DNA of 64,000 bases, taken from contig CAXXMH010000002.1 of the NCBI GenBank assembly GCA_963664665.2, forward strand, positions 124,001 to 188,000. Direction: 5' to 3'. This document shows positions 26,744 to 35,214 of the stretch, piece after piece. The translations under genes and the position numbers were made by a program. Every line of letters starts with the position of its first letter. The first letter of the stretch is position 1. Source of the DNA: Bin55 sp963664665. GTDB lineage: Bacteria; Pseudomonadota; Gammaproteobacteria; Pseudomonadales; Azotimanducaceae. A model generated the notes under the pieces. It was given only the letters and a program-made list of their open reading frames with translations. It searched no databases and was not told the origin of the DNA.

Positions 26744-27508
26744 ATGCTTACCGAAACAGAACTCCGACGTTACCATGAGGACGGGTTTGTTGTACCGGAC
26801 TTTCGCTTACCGGATGCGAGGATTGACGAAATACGCGAGAACCATGCGAGGCTCGTACATAGTCACCCGCAGTTCACTGATTACTGTCCGACTTTGCTTA
26901 GTTACGACGCGAGTTTTCTCGATTACGCCCGAGATGACGCCTTGCTTAATATGGTGGAGCAGATACTCGGTCCTGATATTGCACTTTGGAACTCGAGCTT
27001 CTTCGCGAAACCAGCAAAGGTCGGCAGCCGTACGCCGTGGCATCAGGATGGAGAGTACTGGCCGATCCGACCGTTGGCCACGTGTTCAGTTTGGATCGCA
27101 GTCGATGACTCGAACAGTGAGAATGGGTGTTTGCAGGTAATCCCAGGCTCACATCAAACCCGGGAGCTCAAGCCTCACCACGTAAATAACGCGAAAGGAT
27201 TGGCGCTGCCGCTCGAATTGGATGAAGATGCGTTCAATCAAGATAAAGCCGCTAGTATCGAACTTGAGAAAGGTCAAATTTCGCTACACGACGTGTATCT
27301 GATGCACGCATCTGAACCTAATCAATCGGACAAGCCACGTCGCGGTATGACATTAAGGTTTATGCCTACTACCTCCATTTATCGTCGGGATATCGAGATG
27401 AAAATGGGTGGAAGCGCGTTAACTCAACAGCGTTCGCTGTTTCTCATGCGTGGTCGAGACGTGACAGGCGAGAATGATTTCAGAATTCGTCCTTTGTCGT
27501 CAAGCTAA
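26744..27508 (+). CDS. Phytanoyl-CoA dioxygenase (PhyH) family protein
   Basis: The 254-residue Fe(II)/2-oxoglutarate dioxygenase-like protein has the metal-binding His100-Gln-Asp102 (PWHQDGEYW) and distal His188 (LMHASEP), then GMTLRFMP with the conserved Arg. It begins LTETELRRYHEDGFVV, the standard PhyH N-terminal helix. The substrate is unknown. It follows the Nudix hydrolase by 16 bases and is probably cotranscribed with it. It ends 8 bases before the convergent sugar isomerase gene. Confidence 0.92.
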   Translation: MLTETELRRYHEDGFVVPDFRLPDARIDEIRENHARLVHSHPQFTDYCPTLLSYDASFLDYARDDALLNMVEQILGPDIALWNSSFFAKPAKVGSRTPWHQDGEYWPIRPLATCSVWIAVDDSNSENGCLQVIPGSHQTRELKPHHVNNAKGLALPLELDEDAFNQDKAASIELEKGQISLHDVYLMHASEPNQSDKPRRGMTLRFMPTTSIYRRDIEMKMGGSALTQQRSLFLMRGRDVTGENDFRIRPLSSS

Positions 27509-27516
27509 TCCGACTT

Positions 27517-28320
27517 TCAGTTTTTCCGTACACCGATGCCAAATGGTTTGGCCCACGAGAGTCCAACTTCGACATTTGATTTAGGTCGGTATTCGCAACC
27601 AATAAAGCCCTCATAGGAGAGGTTTTCGAGCAATTCAAATAAGTAACTGCAGTTCACTTCCCCGAATTGAGGTTCGTGGCGACCTGGAACACTCGAGAAT
27701 TGAATGTGCGCAATTTGGTCGAGGTGATTTCTCAAGGATTGACCCAAATTTCCTTCCATGATCTGAAGGTGGTAGAAATCAAACTGTAGACCGACGTTTG
27801 CATCGACTAAATCTATGACTTCTAGCGCTTCGATTGACGTGCTAATGAGATAGTTTGGGTTGTCAACATGATTCAAAGGCTCGATGAGCAATCGTGTATC
27901 CATGCCATCTAATTGTTGAGTAGCCCAACTTAAGTTGCCGACAAAAGTGTCGATGTGTTCACTGCGAGCTTTTGGGTTGGCACATTGTCCAGCCATGACG
28001 TGGATCATTGGAATCTGGAGAGTTTCAGCATATTCGATCGCTTGCGCCATCGCAGTCTTAAATTCGTCCTCGCGTCCCGGCAAAGCACCAATCCCGCGAT
28101 CACCGTTATTGGCGTTACCCAACGCTGTGTTAATTAGCACGAGTTCGACATTTAGGTCGTCGAGTCGCGTGGCGATTTCGCGTCGATCGTAGGTGTAGGG
28201 GAAAAGCCACTCTACGAACTGAAAACCAAGTTCAGAAGCATGTTCAAGTCGAGCCAGCTCATTGGGTTTATCAAACATTGTCGAGATGTTCGCTGCGAAT
28301 CTCAGCATGTGGACGCTCAT
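27517..28320 (-). CDS. Hydroxypyruvate isomerase-like TIM-barrel protein
   Basis: The 267-residue xylose-isomerase-like TIM barrel has MLRFAANISTMF and GFQFVEWLFPY. Metal-binding acidic and histidine residues occur in LLIEPLNHVDNPNY and LQFDFYHLQIMEG, and GEVNCSYLFELLENLSYEGFIGCEY lies near the end. These fit the hydroxypyruvate isomerase (Hyi) branch, which interconverts hydroxypyruvate and tartronate semialdehyde in glyoxylate metabolism. The ATG at 28320 has an AAGAAGG ribosome site; the frame runs upstream to 28410 but without support. Myo-inosose or other sugar isomerase activity remains possible. Confidence 0.88.
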   Translation of the reverse strand: MSVHMLRFAANISTMFDKPNELARLEHASELGFQFVEWLFPYTYDRREIATRLDDLNVELVLINTALGNANNGDRGIGALPGREDEFKTAMAQAIEYAETLQIPMIHVMAGQCANPKARSEHIDTFVGNLSWATQQLDGMDTRLLIEPLNHVDNPNYLISTSIEALEVIDLVDANVGLQFDFYHLQIMEGNLGQSLRNHLDQIAHIQFSSVPGRHEPQFGEVNCSYLFELLENLSYEGFIGCEYRPKSNVEVGLSWAKPFGIGVRKN

Positions 28321-28491
28321 ATTGACCTTCTTTCCGGCGTGTATTTTCCGTATTCGGGTTTTCTTCAGTTTTCGGAGGAAGCAATATGACGCTATGTACG
28401 CGAAACTCACTGTTCGGATGGATGAACCTCATGCTTGGATTGGTGCCCATACTGGCCGCCGAAATCTGAGCCACGCTATATAAAAAACTCC

Positions 28492-28497
28492 TATAAT
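28492..28497 (+). promoter_or_regulatory. Possible -10 box upstream of the NYN-domain gene
   Basis: A perfect TATAAT sits 89 bases before the TTG start of the NYN-domain gene. I found no good -35 hexamer at the usual distance, so this is only a suggestion. The 265-base region between the divergent Hyi-like and NYN-domain genes is otherwise empty. Confidence 0.3.
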
Positions 28498-28585
28498 CAA
28501 AGCGATTCCTAATTTAAAAGATAAGTACGTCTGGTTTATCTAGAGCCAGCTTTATTACAGATAAAGTTTTGCGAGGGCTTTAAGC

Positions 28586-29989
28586 TTGAGTGATCATATC
28601 GGCGTTTTCATAGACGGTCGCTATTTACTACGATCTGGTGTCAAAACTCTCGTACGAGAGGGCGTGCCAAAGATCGTTCCCCACCGATTCAATGTATTGG
28701 CATTTAAGAACGCGGTCGTGTCGATGGTGGAGCGTCTCGTACCGGATTCGAGAATTCTCAGAATCTATTGGTATGAGTGCGAAGCTGAAGCAGAACACGT
28801 TGAATATCGTCGTCGGGTCATTTTGGCGAAGAACGGCATAAAACTCCGCACTTTTTCACATGAGACGGACGAAAACTCACTAGCGATTGCGGCTCGTGAT
28901 CGAATTAGTGACGATATTCAGAGCCTTACCAATAACGCAGCGATAAGCGACGCTCTAATAGTCAGTGAAAGTGTTGAATTTGACGACCTGATCGATGACG
29001 TACAAGCAAAGGGTATCCATGTTCATTTCGTCGAGATTCAGCGACGTGAACTCTATCTTACGCTTGATTTACGCGCGAAAGTAGACACCTTTTCACCTTG
29101 GACTACTGATGGTCTCACCCGCTTTCTCCTTCCTAACGTTGGTCGAGTTCGCGAAGATCAAGATCGGATTCTCGATCCTCAAGAGTACGACCTCCCTCAG
29201 TCCTTTGAAACTGAAGATGATCAGGAAGACCAGGAAGACGCCACGATTGAGCGATCCTCCGTAGCGCAAAAAGATGAAATAGAAGTTTCTGAATGGGCCG
29301 AGGATGAAGGGTTTGAGGATTTCGCGGTCGAAGGAGAGGATTTCGCGTCGGTTGCTGTTGACAGCGAGCTCATTTCGCCGTTTGTTAGAGACTATGTTGA
29401 GAAGATGCTAGATCCTCAGATCCGAGCTTGCGTTCAATATTGGAGCGTTGGTCGTCGCGATGTTCCGACGACGCACGATAAGAGCGTATTAGCCGCGTGT
29501 CGAGAAGGAATGCAACGAAATCTCACGCCGGATGAACGGAAAGTGATGCGAGATGAATTCATGCGCATCGTCAATCAACAATTCGTTGAGCGTGGCTTGG
29601 AGGCGACAGCGCCAAAGTCCAACTTCCGGTCTAAGTTCGCCGCCCCGCGTTTCCAAGCGGGCGCGAATCCGGGAGAGAGTCAATTAGGTAATCGTTTTGG
29701 CGGAAATTTCAATAGCGCGTCACCCGATGAGGTTGACGAAATCGCTCAGACAGAGATTACGGAATACGTTGAGATCTTCGTTGCAGAACTCAACGACGAT
29801 GAATTGAGCTCATGCCTAATGTATTGGCAAGAAGGTCAATACGGTGTGCCGTCGATGTTTGACAAAGGCGTGATGGCAATGTGTCGTCAAGAGCTCGGTC
29901 GAAACCTTGGAGAACAAGAGAAATACTTCATGCGGGCCGAATTTAAGCGTATCGCCAATGAAATAGCCTCCGAGCGTAGCGTCACGTAG
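28586..29989 (+). CDS. NYN/LabA-like nuclease-domain protein with duplicated C-terminal module
   Basis: The 467-residue protein opens with a NYN (PIN-like) domain: GVFIDGRYLL with Asp10, WYECEAEAE, SDALIVSESVEFDDLI and GIHVHFVE. Such domains are often RNA-processing nucleases. An acidic linker (about residues 205-260, rich in Asp and Glu) leads to two copies of a roughly 70-residue module at about 268-336 and 392-463. They share YVE, YW-x2-G-x3-VP, DK-x-V-x-A-x-CR, RNL and MR-x-EF-x-RI. I do not recognise the module. The TTG start at 28586 is preceded by GAGGGC. The function of the whole is unknown; RNA degradation or sensing is inference. Confidence 0.75.
   Translation: MSDHIGVFIDGRYLLRSGVKTLVREGVPKIVPHRFNVLAFKNAVVSMVERLVPDSRILRIYWYECEAEAEHVEYRRRVILAKNGIKLRTFSHETDENSLAIAARDRISDDIQSLTNNAAISDALIVSESVEFDDLIDDVQAKGIHVHFVEIQRRELYLTLDLRAKVDTFSPWTTDGLTRFLLPNVGRVREDQDRILDPQEYDLPQSFETEDDQEDQEDATIERSSVAQKDEIEVSEWAEDEGFEDFAVEGEDFASVAVDSELISPFVRDYVEKMLDPQIRACVQYWSVGRRDVPTTHDKSVLAACREGMQRNLTPDERKVMRDEFMRIVNQQFVERGLEATAPKSNFRSKFAAPRFQAGANPGESQLGNRFGGNFNSASPDEVDEIAQTEITEYVEIFVAELNDDELSSCLMYWQEGQYGVPSMFDKGVMAMCRQELGRNLGEQEKYFMRAEFKRIANEIASERSVT
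29387..29593 (+). repeat. First copy of the C-terminal protein module
   Basis: This encodes residues 268-336 of the NYN-domain protein. It is a diverged tandem copy of 29759-29974. The similarity is at the protein level, with conserved Tyr-Trp, Val-Pro, Asp-Lys, Cys-Arg, Arg-Asn-Leu and Met-Arg-x-Glu-Phe positions; the DNA copies have drifted apart. Confidence 0.75.
29759..29974 (+). repeat. Second copy of the C-terminal protein module
   Basis: This encodes residues 392-463 of the NYN-domain protein and matches the first copy over its whole length with few gaps. The linker between copies (about 55 residues) is rich in Asn, Gly and Phe and looks disordered. Confidence 0.75.
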
Positions 29990-30161
29990 GGACTAATTAG
30001 TCAGCGTCCAGTGCGCGTCCCGGCTTAGTTAATTTCGAGCCAACCCCTATTAAATGCAGATACACGATGGATTGCGGGCAAGAAGGCGCACGTTCTGGGG
30101 AGGCGTTAGGTCTCGATTCTTGAGTGCACTACTTATCGATTGCTAAGGCGCTGACCAAACC

Positions 30162-31193
30162 TCAAGACGTACCGAGCGACAACAGATTGTCGACCGGCCG
30201 ATAGAGTTCCTCAAGAAATACGTTGTCGTCGTCGGATAAATCGATCGAAGCCGCTTCTATCAGTTCGTCAAGCTGCTCAACTCGCGACACGCCGACAATA
30301 GGTGCGGTGATCTCGGGTTTGTTCATGAGCCAAGCAATCGCGATCTGTGCAGGCTTCTTTCCTAATCGGTTCGCTAGTTCGATGACCCGATCAGCAATCT
30401 CAAAGTCTGCATCTCCGCGGTACAAACTCTCAGTTCGAGCGCGATCACGACCTGATGAACGTGCTGTCGATCCTTTTTCAAAACTGCCGCGATAACTGCC
30501 GGCCAAGATACCGCGCGCAAGAGGAGACCAAGGTGTTAGTGCAACACCCGTACTGGCACAATACGGGTTCATCTCCCGTTCCTCTTCGCGATAGATTAAG
30601 TTGTAGTGGTTCTGCATTGACACGAACTGCACCCAACCATTTTGTGCTGCGACATGTTGTAGTTCAGCAAACTGCCACGCCCACATAGAAGAACCACCTA
30701 GATATAGAACTTTACCGGCTTTGACGACGTCGTTTAACGCTTCCATGGTTTCTTCGATCGGTATATCTGGATTCGCCGCAACCCCATGTGGGTGTCGATG
30801 GATCACCAAGTGATCGACGTAATCATGTCCAAGTCGCTTCAAACTAGCGTCAACACCTTCAAGGATGTGCTTTCGCGACAACCCACTGAAGTTTGCGCCG
30901 CGACCCATGGGCATCGCAACTTTCGTTGCAAGGACGTACTCCTCGCGACGTGCTAGCTCCTTCAGTAGTGCACCAACGACCTCTTCGCAAGCACCTAATC
31001 CGTAGACGTCAGCACAGTCGAAATAAAACAGACCATTCTCAAGTGCTTTCTCAAAGATCGGTCTCGCGTCATCAATCCCTAATGTCCAGTCGCCTTGGTG
31101 TCCACGGCCAGGTTGACCGAAATTCATCGTCCCTAAACACAGCTCCGAAACTTTCAAGCCACATCGTTGACCTAGTGGTTTTGCGTTGAGCAT
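30162..31193 (-). CDS. Aldo/keto reductase
   Basis: The 343-residue NADPH-dependent (beta/alpha)8 barrel has FDCADVYGLG with the catalytic Asp and Tyr, LATKVAMP with the catalytic Lys, and HLVIHRHPHG with the active-site His. The coenzyme-binding IVGVSRVEQLDE lies near the end. Its layout (an extra GFL-type loop and KKPAQIAIAWLMNKP) resembles the AKR members that reduce aldehydes and sugar-like carbonyls. It is divergent from the CoA-transferase pair (62 bases). The substrate is unknown; a role in recycling aldehydes from nearby oxidases is inference. Confidence 0.93.
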   Translation of the reverse strand: MLNAKPLGQRCGLKVSELCLGTMNFGQPGRGHQGDWTLGIDDARPIFEKALENGLFYFDCADVYGLGACEEVVGALLKELARREEYVLATKVAMPMGRGANFSGLSRKHILEGVDASLKRLGHDYVDHLVIHRHPHGVAANPDIPIEETMEALNDVVKAGKVLYLGGSSMWAWQFAELQHVAAQNGWVQFVSMQNHYNLIYREEEREMNPYCASTGVALTPWSPLARGILAGSYRGSFEKGSTARSSGRDRARTESLYRGDADFEIADRVIELANRLGKKPAQIAIAWLMNKPEITAPIVGVSRVEQLDELIEAASIDLSDDDNVFLEELYRPVDNLLSLGTS

Positions 31194-31255
31194 GTGCTGC
31201 GATTCCTAAGAAGACGAATTCGCAAAATAGTATTAATTGGAGATTCGAGGAATCC

Positions 31256-32422
31256 ATGCCTAACAGCAGAACTGCACTGCAACAGACACGCATTGTTGAT
31301 CTCTCAGACGACAAATCCATCTATGGCGTCAAGTTACTTGCCGATATGGGCGCCGATACCGTACGACCGGAAATATCCGCGGGTGATTTACTTCGTCAGC
31401 GTGGACCGTTTGACGACAACAGTGGCGATTCATTGTGGTACACGTTTTTTGCGTCGAGCCGACGACACTTCACGGTGGATGAGAACTCGTCTGCGTCACT
31501 GTACGAACTGAACGCACTTTTGGGGTGTGCGGATTTGTGCTTTGTTGGCAAAGAGAACGTTCTTGCCGAAAAAGTCAACTTAGATGCAGCACGTTCAAGA
31601 AATCCAAAACTGGTGGTTGTCGATGTCTCGCCTTTTGGGTCTACTGGACCATGGCGCGACTTTAAGGCTCCGGATCTCGTTGCTAGCGCGCTCGGGGGAT
31701 CCTCCGGAGTCACCGGCGATCACTACACGCCACCTTTGAAGTTATTCGGTGAATTGAACTTCATGATTTCAGGTGCGTATGCAGCCACCGCCGCGTTGGC
31801 CGGTCTGAACCATGCGCGAGAATCGGGTGAAGGTCAACGTATTGAAGTACCTGTGCACGAATGCATCGCATCCTCCCTTGAGCACGTATTCATGTGGTAC
31901 TTCCATCACGAGCAATTTCCAAACGCGCGTGCGCCCGCACTTGAACGTCGCGGTAGCTTACATTGGACCAATCTTTACGTGGTGATGCCTACCAAGAACG
32001 GACAGATGATGGTGACACCCACACCGAATATGGAAGCTCAATTAGCGTGGCTAGTTGAAGAAGGTGCGTTTCAAGATTTGTTGGATCCGAAATATGAAGA
32101 ACTGGAAAACCGCAGGCAGTATTTCGCGCGCTTAATGGAGGTGTTGCGAGAGTGGGTAGCTACCGAGGATTCAGAAGAACTCTTCCGTAAGGCGCAAGAG
32201 CGCCACGCACCATATGGTTGGGTACAGACCGTGGCTGATGTTGCGAAAAACCCACAACTTGAAGCTCGATCATGGTGGGATTCGTTGCGGTTAGGAGATC
32301 GAAATTTGCCAAGTCCCGGTGTGCCATTTCAATTTTCTGACACGCCAGGTAGTGTCGTCGAGTCCGAGTGGCTCGCAACGAATGGTTCCAGTGTACTTGA
32401 AGAGATCGGCTGGGAGGCGTAA
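31256..32422 (+). CDS. Family III CoA-transferase (CaiB/BaiF), first subunit with catalytic Asp
   Basis: The 388-residue CaiB/BaiF-type protein has Asp140 in FKAPDLVASALGG, the position of the catalytic aspartate that forms the acyl-anhydride intermediate. Its N-terminal domain is unusually short and diverged (TRIVDLSDDKSIYG). It is followed one base after its stop by a second, more typical CoA-transferase. Two-gene family III CoA-transferases such as succinyl-CoA:benzylsuccinate or :malate transferases use paired subunits, and this pair probably does too. The CoA donor and acceptor are unknown. Confidence 0.88.
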   Translation: MPNSRTALQQTRIVDLSDDKSIYGVKLLADMGADTVRPEISAGDLLRQRGPFDDNSGDSLWYTFFASSRRHFTVDENSSASLYELNALLGCADLCFVGKENVLAEKVNLDAARSRNPKLVVVDVSPFGSTGPWRDFKAPDLVASALGGSSGVTGDHYTPPLKLFGELNFMISGAYAATAALAGLNHARESGEGQRIEVPVHECIASSLEHVFMWYFHHEQFPNARAPALERRGSLHWTNLYVVMPTKNGQMMVTPTPNMEAQLAWLVEEGAFQDLLDPKYEELENRRQYFARLMEVLREWVATEDSEELFRKAQERHAPYGWVQTVADVAKNPQLEARSWWDSLRLGDRNLPSPGVPFQFSDTPGSVVESEWLATNGSSVLEEIGWEA

Positions 32423-32423
32423 C

Positions 32424-33632
32424 GTGAGACCTTTAAACGGAATCCGAATTCTTGATTTCACGCACGTCCTCGCCGGACCGTTCTGTACGCGTCTACTTGC
32501 GGATATGGGAGCCGACGTCGTCAAGATAAATACAAAGATGCGGGCGGCCGCGAACAACGCTCCAAATTCACCTTACTACGCAATTTGGAACCGCAACAAG
32601 CGCGCCTTAGCCCTAAACATGAGCGAAGACGAAGGAAAGGACGTCGCGAGATCGTTAGCAAATCAGGCGGATGTCGTGATTGATAACTTCTCGATTGGGA
32701 TTTTGGACCGTTGGGGAATCGGATTTGACGAAGTTTGCAAGACAAACGATCAGGTTATTTACGTACAGATGTCAGGGATGGGTGCCGGCGGTCCTTGGAG
32801 TGATTTCGTGACCTATGCTCCTACGATTCATGCATTAGCAGGATTAACGTATACCACAGGCGTACAGGATGGTGGTCCGATTGGTGTAGGCTTTTCCTAC
32901 AACGATCATCAAGCTGGCTTGCATGCCGCCGTCGCGATCTTGGCAGGGATTGAAGCTCGACGTCAGACTGGGAAGGGTCAACAAATCGATCTTGCCCAAT
33001 TCGAAGTCGGTGCGGCGATGATTGGCGTTAGCTTGCTGGATTACTTTGCGAATGGAAAGGTGGCGCAACCATGCGGTAACCGACCGCCGTACGACAAATT
33101 CGCGCCACACGGTTGCTACGCGTGTCGACCAGAAGGGGACGACATATTGGATGAAAGATGGTTAGCGATCGTATGCCGGAACGAAGACGAATGGCAAGCA
33201 CTTTGTCATGTGATGGGAAATCCCGATTGGTGTCGAGGCGAGGCGTTCAAAACGATGGACGCTCGTTGCGAAAATGCTGAGGCGCTTGATAGTCATATCA
33301 ATTCCTGGACAAAAGAGAGGGACGCGACGACGCTCATGTACGCGCTGCAGGAGAAAGGCGTGCCTGCCGGTAATGTTCAGACAGGGATCGACCTCGCGGA
33401 GTCCGATCCACAGCTTAGGGCGCATGAGTTTATTCGGTTCATGGAGGAACCTCACCCAGGCTTAGGCGTCACGTTCGCTGATCGACTTCCTATCTATTTT
33501 GAGAAAACGCCTTGTGATACCTATGAGCGTTCCCGGACGCTCGGCGAGGACAACGTGAGTGTCCTTGCCGATTGGCTAGGCATGTCCGAACATGACGTGC
33601 GTTCAGGCGAAGAAAATGGGTACTTAACTTAG
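32424..33632 (+). CDS. Family III CoA-transferase (CaiB/BaiF), second subunit lacking the catalytic Asp
   Basis: The 402-residue protein has the family start RPLNGIRILDFTHVLAGPFCTRLLADMGA and the PWSDFVTYAPTIHALAGLT segment. At the position where active members have a Tyr-Asp pair, residue 132 is Ala. The GTG at 32424, with GGAGG at 32413-32417, follows the previous stop by one base; the open frame to 32319 is shadow sequence. The clear pairing with an Asp-containing partner suggests a structural or regulatory subunit of a heterodimer. A domain mix-up is unlikely because both halves are full length. Confidence 0.9.
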   Translation: MRPLNGIRILDFTHVLAGPFCTRLLADMGADVVKINTKMRAAANNAPNSPYYAIWNRNKRALALNMSEDEGKDVARSLANQADVVIDNFSIGILDRWGIGFDEVCKTNDQVIYVQMSGMGAGGPWSDFVTYAPTIHALAGLTYTTGVQDGGPIGVGFSYNDHQAGLHAAVAILAGIEARRQTGKGQQIDLAQFEVGAAMIGVSLLDYFANGKVAQPCGNRPPYDKFAPHGCYACRPEGDDILDERWLAIVCRNEDEWQALCHVMGNPDWCRGEAFKTMDARCENAEALDSHINSWTKERDATTLMYALQEKGVPAGNVQTGIDLAESDPQLRAHEFIRFMEEPHPGLGVTFADRLPIYFEKTPCDTYERSRTLGEDNVSVLADWLGMSEHDVRSGEENGYLT

Positions 33633-33646
33633 AGTCGACCTTCTAA

Positions 33647-34555
33647 TTAATCGAATTGAGCCAGAATTTCTTCATCAATCCGTTGGTAGTACTCCGCCCG
33701 TGTTGGTATACCCGAGAACATAACTTCCTCAGCACCAGCATCAATGTATTGCTGAATTAAATCGGCAATGTAGGACGTTGTGCCGGTCAGCGTCCAAGGT
33801 CGTGGCCGACGTAATTCCTCCCCCCGCGATTCGTCATCTTCGACGCGCATAGGGATCAATACTGTCTTGCGAATTTCGGACGGGTCACGTCCGATCGACT
33901 CGCAGTGCTGTTCAAGGACCCGGATCTTGTGTTTGAATATTTCCGGTGACCCCGGATTATTAAAGTCAATATTGCATACGTCAGCATATTTGGCGCAGGT
34001 CAGTAACGTACGTTTTTCTCCGTTTCCGCCAATTAAGATCGGCGTGTTCGGCTGAGTCGTGCAACTGGGTGAGAGAGGTGCGTTGTCGAGTGAGTAGTAC
34101 TTTCCGTGATAGGTAACGGGTTCGGATGACGTAAACAGCTTCCGAATCAGTTCAGCTGCTTCCTCGAGCCGATCACACCGTTCTTTCAATCCTGGAAATT
34201 CCCAACCGTACGCTTCATGTTCCCGCTTAAACCATGCCGCGCCGAACCCCAGAATGTATCGTCCGCCTGAGATTTCGTCAACAGTCGTCGCCATCTTGGC
34301 AAGCAAACCGGGGTTTCGATACGTATTCCCGCTAACCAACAAGCCAAGCTCGACTCGTGACGTAATCGCCGCAGCGGCGGTAATCAGTGACCATCCCTCA
34401 AGTGCGCCTCCGTGCTCCATGTTTCCGCCTACAGGCGGCAAAAAGTGGTCTGACCACCACAAACTATTGAAGCGTCCGGCTTCGACCGCTTTAATCGTTG
34501 GTAACGTTGCTTCCCACGTCGTGAAGTAATTGACTAACTGGGCACCAAATTTCAT
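33647..34555 (-). CDS. LLM-class flavin/F420 oxidoreductase (paralogue of 10236-11144)
   Basis: The 302-residue luciferase-like protein has WWSDHFLPP, LGLLVSGNTYRNPGLLAKM and GGNGEKRTLLTCAKYADVCN. It aligns across its length with 10236-11144, sharing EHEAYGWEFP and the KLFT-(x)n-HGKYY segment. The ATG at 34555 is the first start. The reaction is unknown. It is convergent with the CoA-transferase pair and divergent from the deoxyribosyltransferase gene (79 bases). Confidence 0.88.
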   Translation of the reverse strand: MKFGAQLVNYFTTWEATLPTIKAVEAGRFNSLWWSDHFLPPVGGNMEHGGALEGWSLITAAAAITSRVELGLLVSGNTYRNPGLLAKMATTVDEISGGRYILGFGAAWFKREHEAYGWEFPGLKERCDRLEEAAELIRKLFTSSEPVTYHGKYYSLDNAPLSPSCTTQPNTPILIGGNGEKRTLLTCAKYADVCNIDFNNPGSPEIFKHKIRVLEQHCESIGRDPSEIRKTVLIPMRVEDDESRGEELRRPRPWTLTGTTSYIADLIQQYIDAGAEEVMFSGIPTRAEYYQRIDEEILAQFD

Positions 34556-34633
34556 CGCTTATGCCTTGTTGGATTTACGGACGCGGAATTAGACAATACA
34601 CGATCATGCGCTAAACGAGCTGAACCTAGGGAC

Positions 34634-35104
34634 ATGAGTACTCGAAAATCGTTGTATCTTGCTAATGACTATGGGTTTAGCAAGTTAGAGAAATTTGGTC
34701 CACTACCGAGGTTAGTCGAAGAGTTAACGCGTCTTGGTGTTGATGTGTGGGAACCGTTTGAGCGAAATAACCAAATCGATTTTTCAAGAGAAGGTTGGGC
34801 TTATCGTGTGGGTCAGGCGGACTATGCGGATGTGCGTAACTCAGACGGCACATTCGCTGTAGTCAATGGGTGCCCGCCGGACGAAGGCGTGATGATCGAG
34901 CTGGGTATGGCAATCGCACTGAAGAAAGCGGTGTTTTTGTTCAGAGATGACTTTCGAAGAAGTACTGACAGTGAAGACTATCCGCTTAACCTAATGTTGT
35001 TTACGGCGTTTCCAAAAGAGAACTGGCATGACTATTACTTCACCTCAATTGACGAAATTGCAGATCCGAATAAAGCGCTGGTTCGGTGGTTGCGATCGAA
35101 ATAG
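34634..35104 (+). CDS. Nucleoside 2-deoxyribosyltransferase family protein
   Basis: The 156-residue protein has YLANDYGFS and the substrate-binding GTFAVVNGCPPDEGVMIELGMAIALKKAV segment, in which Glu of DEG-(x)3-IELG is the expected nucleophile position. Family members transfer 2'-deoxyribose between bases in nucleotide salvage or hydrolyse deoxynucleotides, usually at about 150-165 residues. It is a monocistronic gene between an LLM protein and an SGNH hydrolase, so context gives no pathway. A close alternative is a DNA-hypermodification or immunity-type deoxyribosyltransferase, but nothing nearby supports that. Confidence 0.85.
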   Translation: MSTRKSLYLANDYGFSKLEKFGPLPRLVEELTRLGVDVWEPFERNNQIDFSREGWAYRVGQADYADVRNSDGTFAVVNGCPPDEGVMIELGMAIALKKAVFLFRDDFRRSTDSEDYPLNLMLFTAFPKENWHDYYFTSIDEIADPNKALVRWLRSK

Positions 35105-35214
35105 GAAACTGCATTTGACAGCGAGACATCCATCTATCACGAGATCAGTAGCCGCAGAAGCGTAGGACGTTTCGGCCGAACGTGAAGAGTCTTGCTTTTT
35201 GCCGTAGCTCCGAA

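Noticed and set aside
30057..30140. Short open frame in the 172-base gap after the NYN-domain gene
   Set aside because: No ribosome site or domain, and only about 30 codons.
35170..35190. Palindrome-like TTTCGGCCGAA as a terminator or operator
   Set aside because: It is short, imperfect by one base and has no context.
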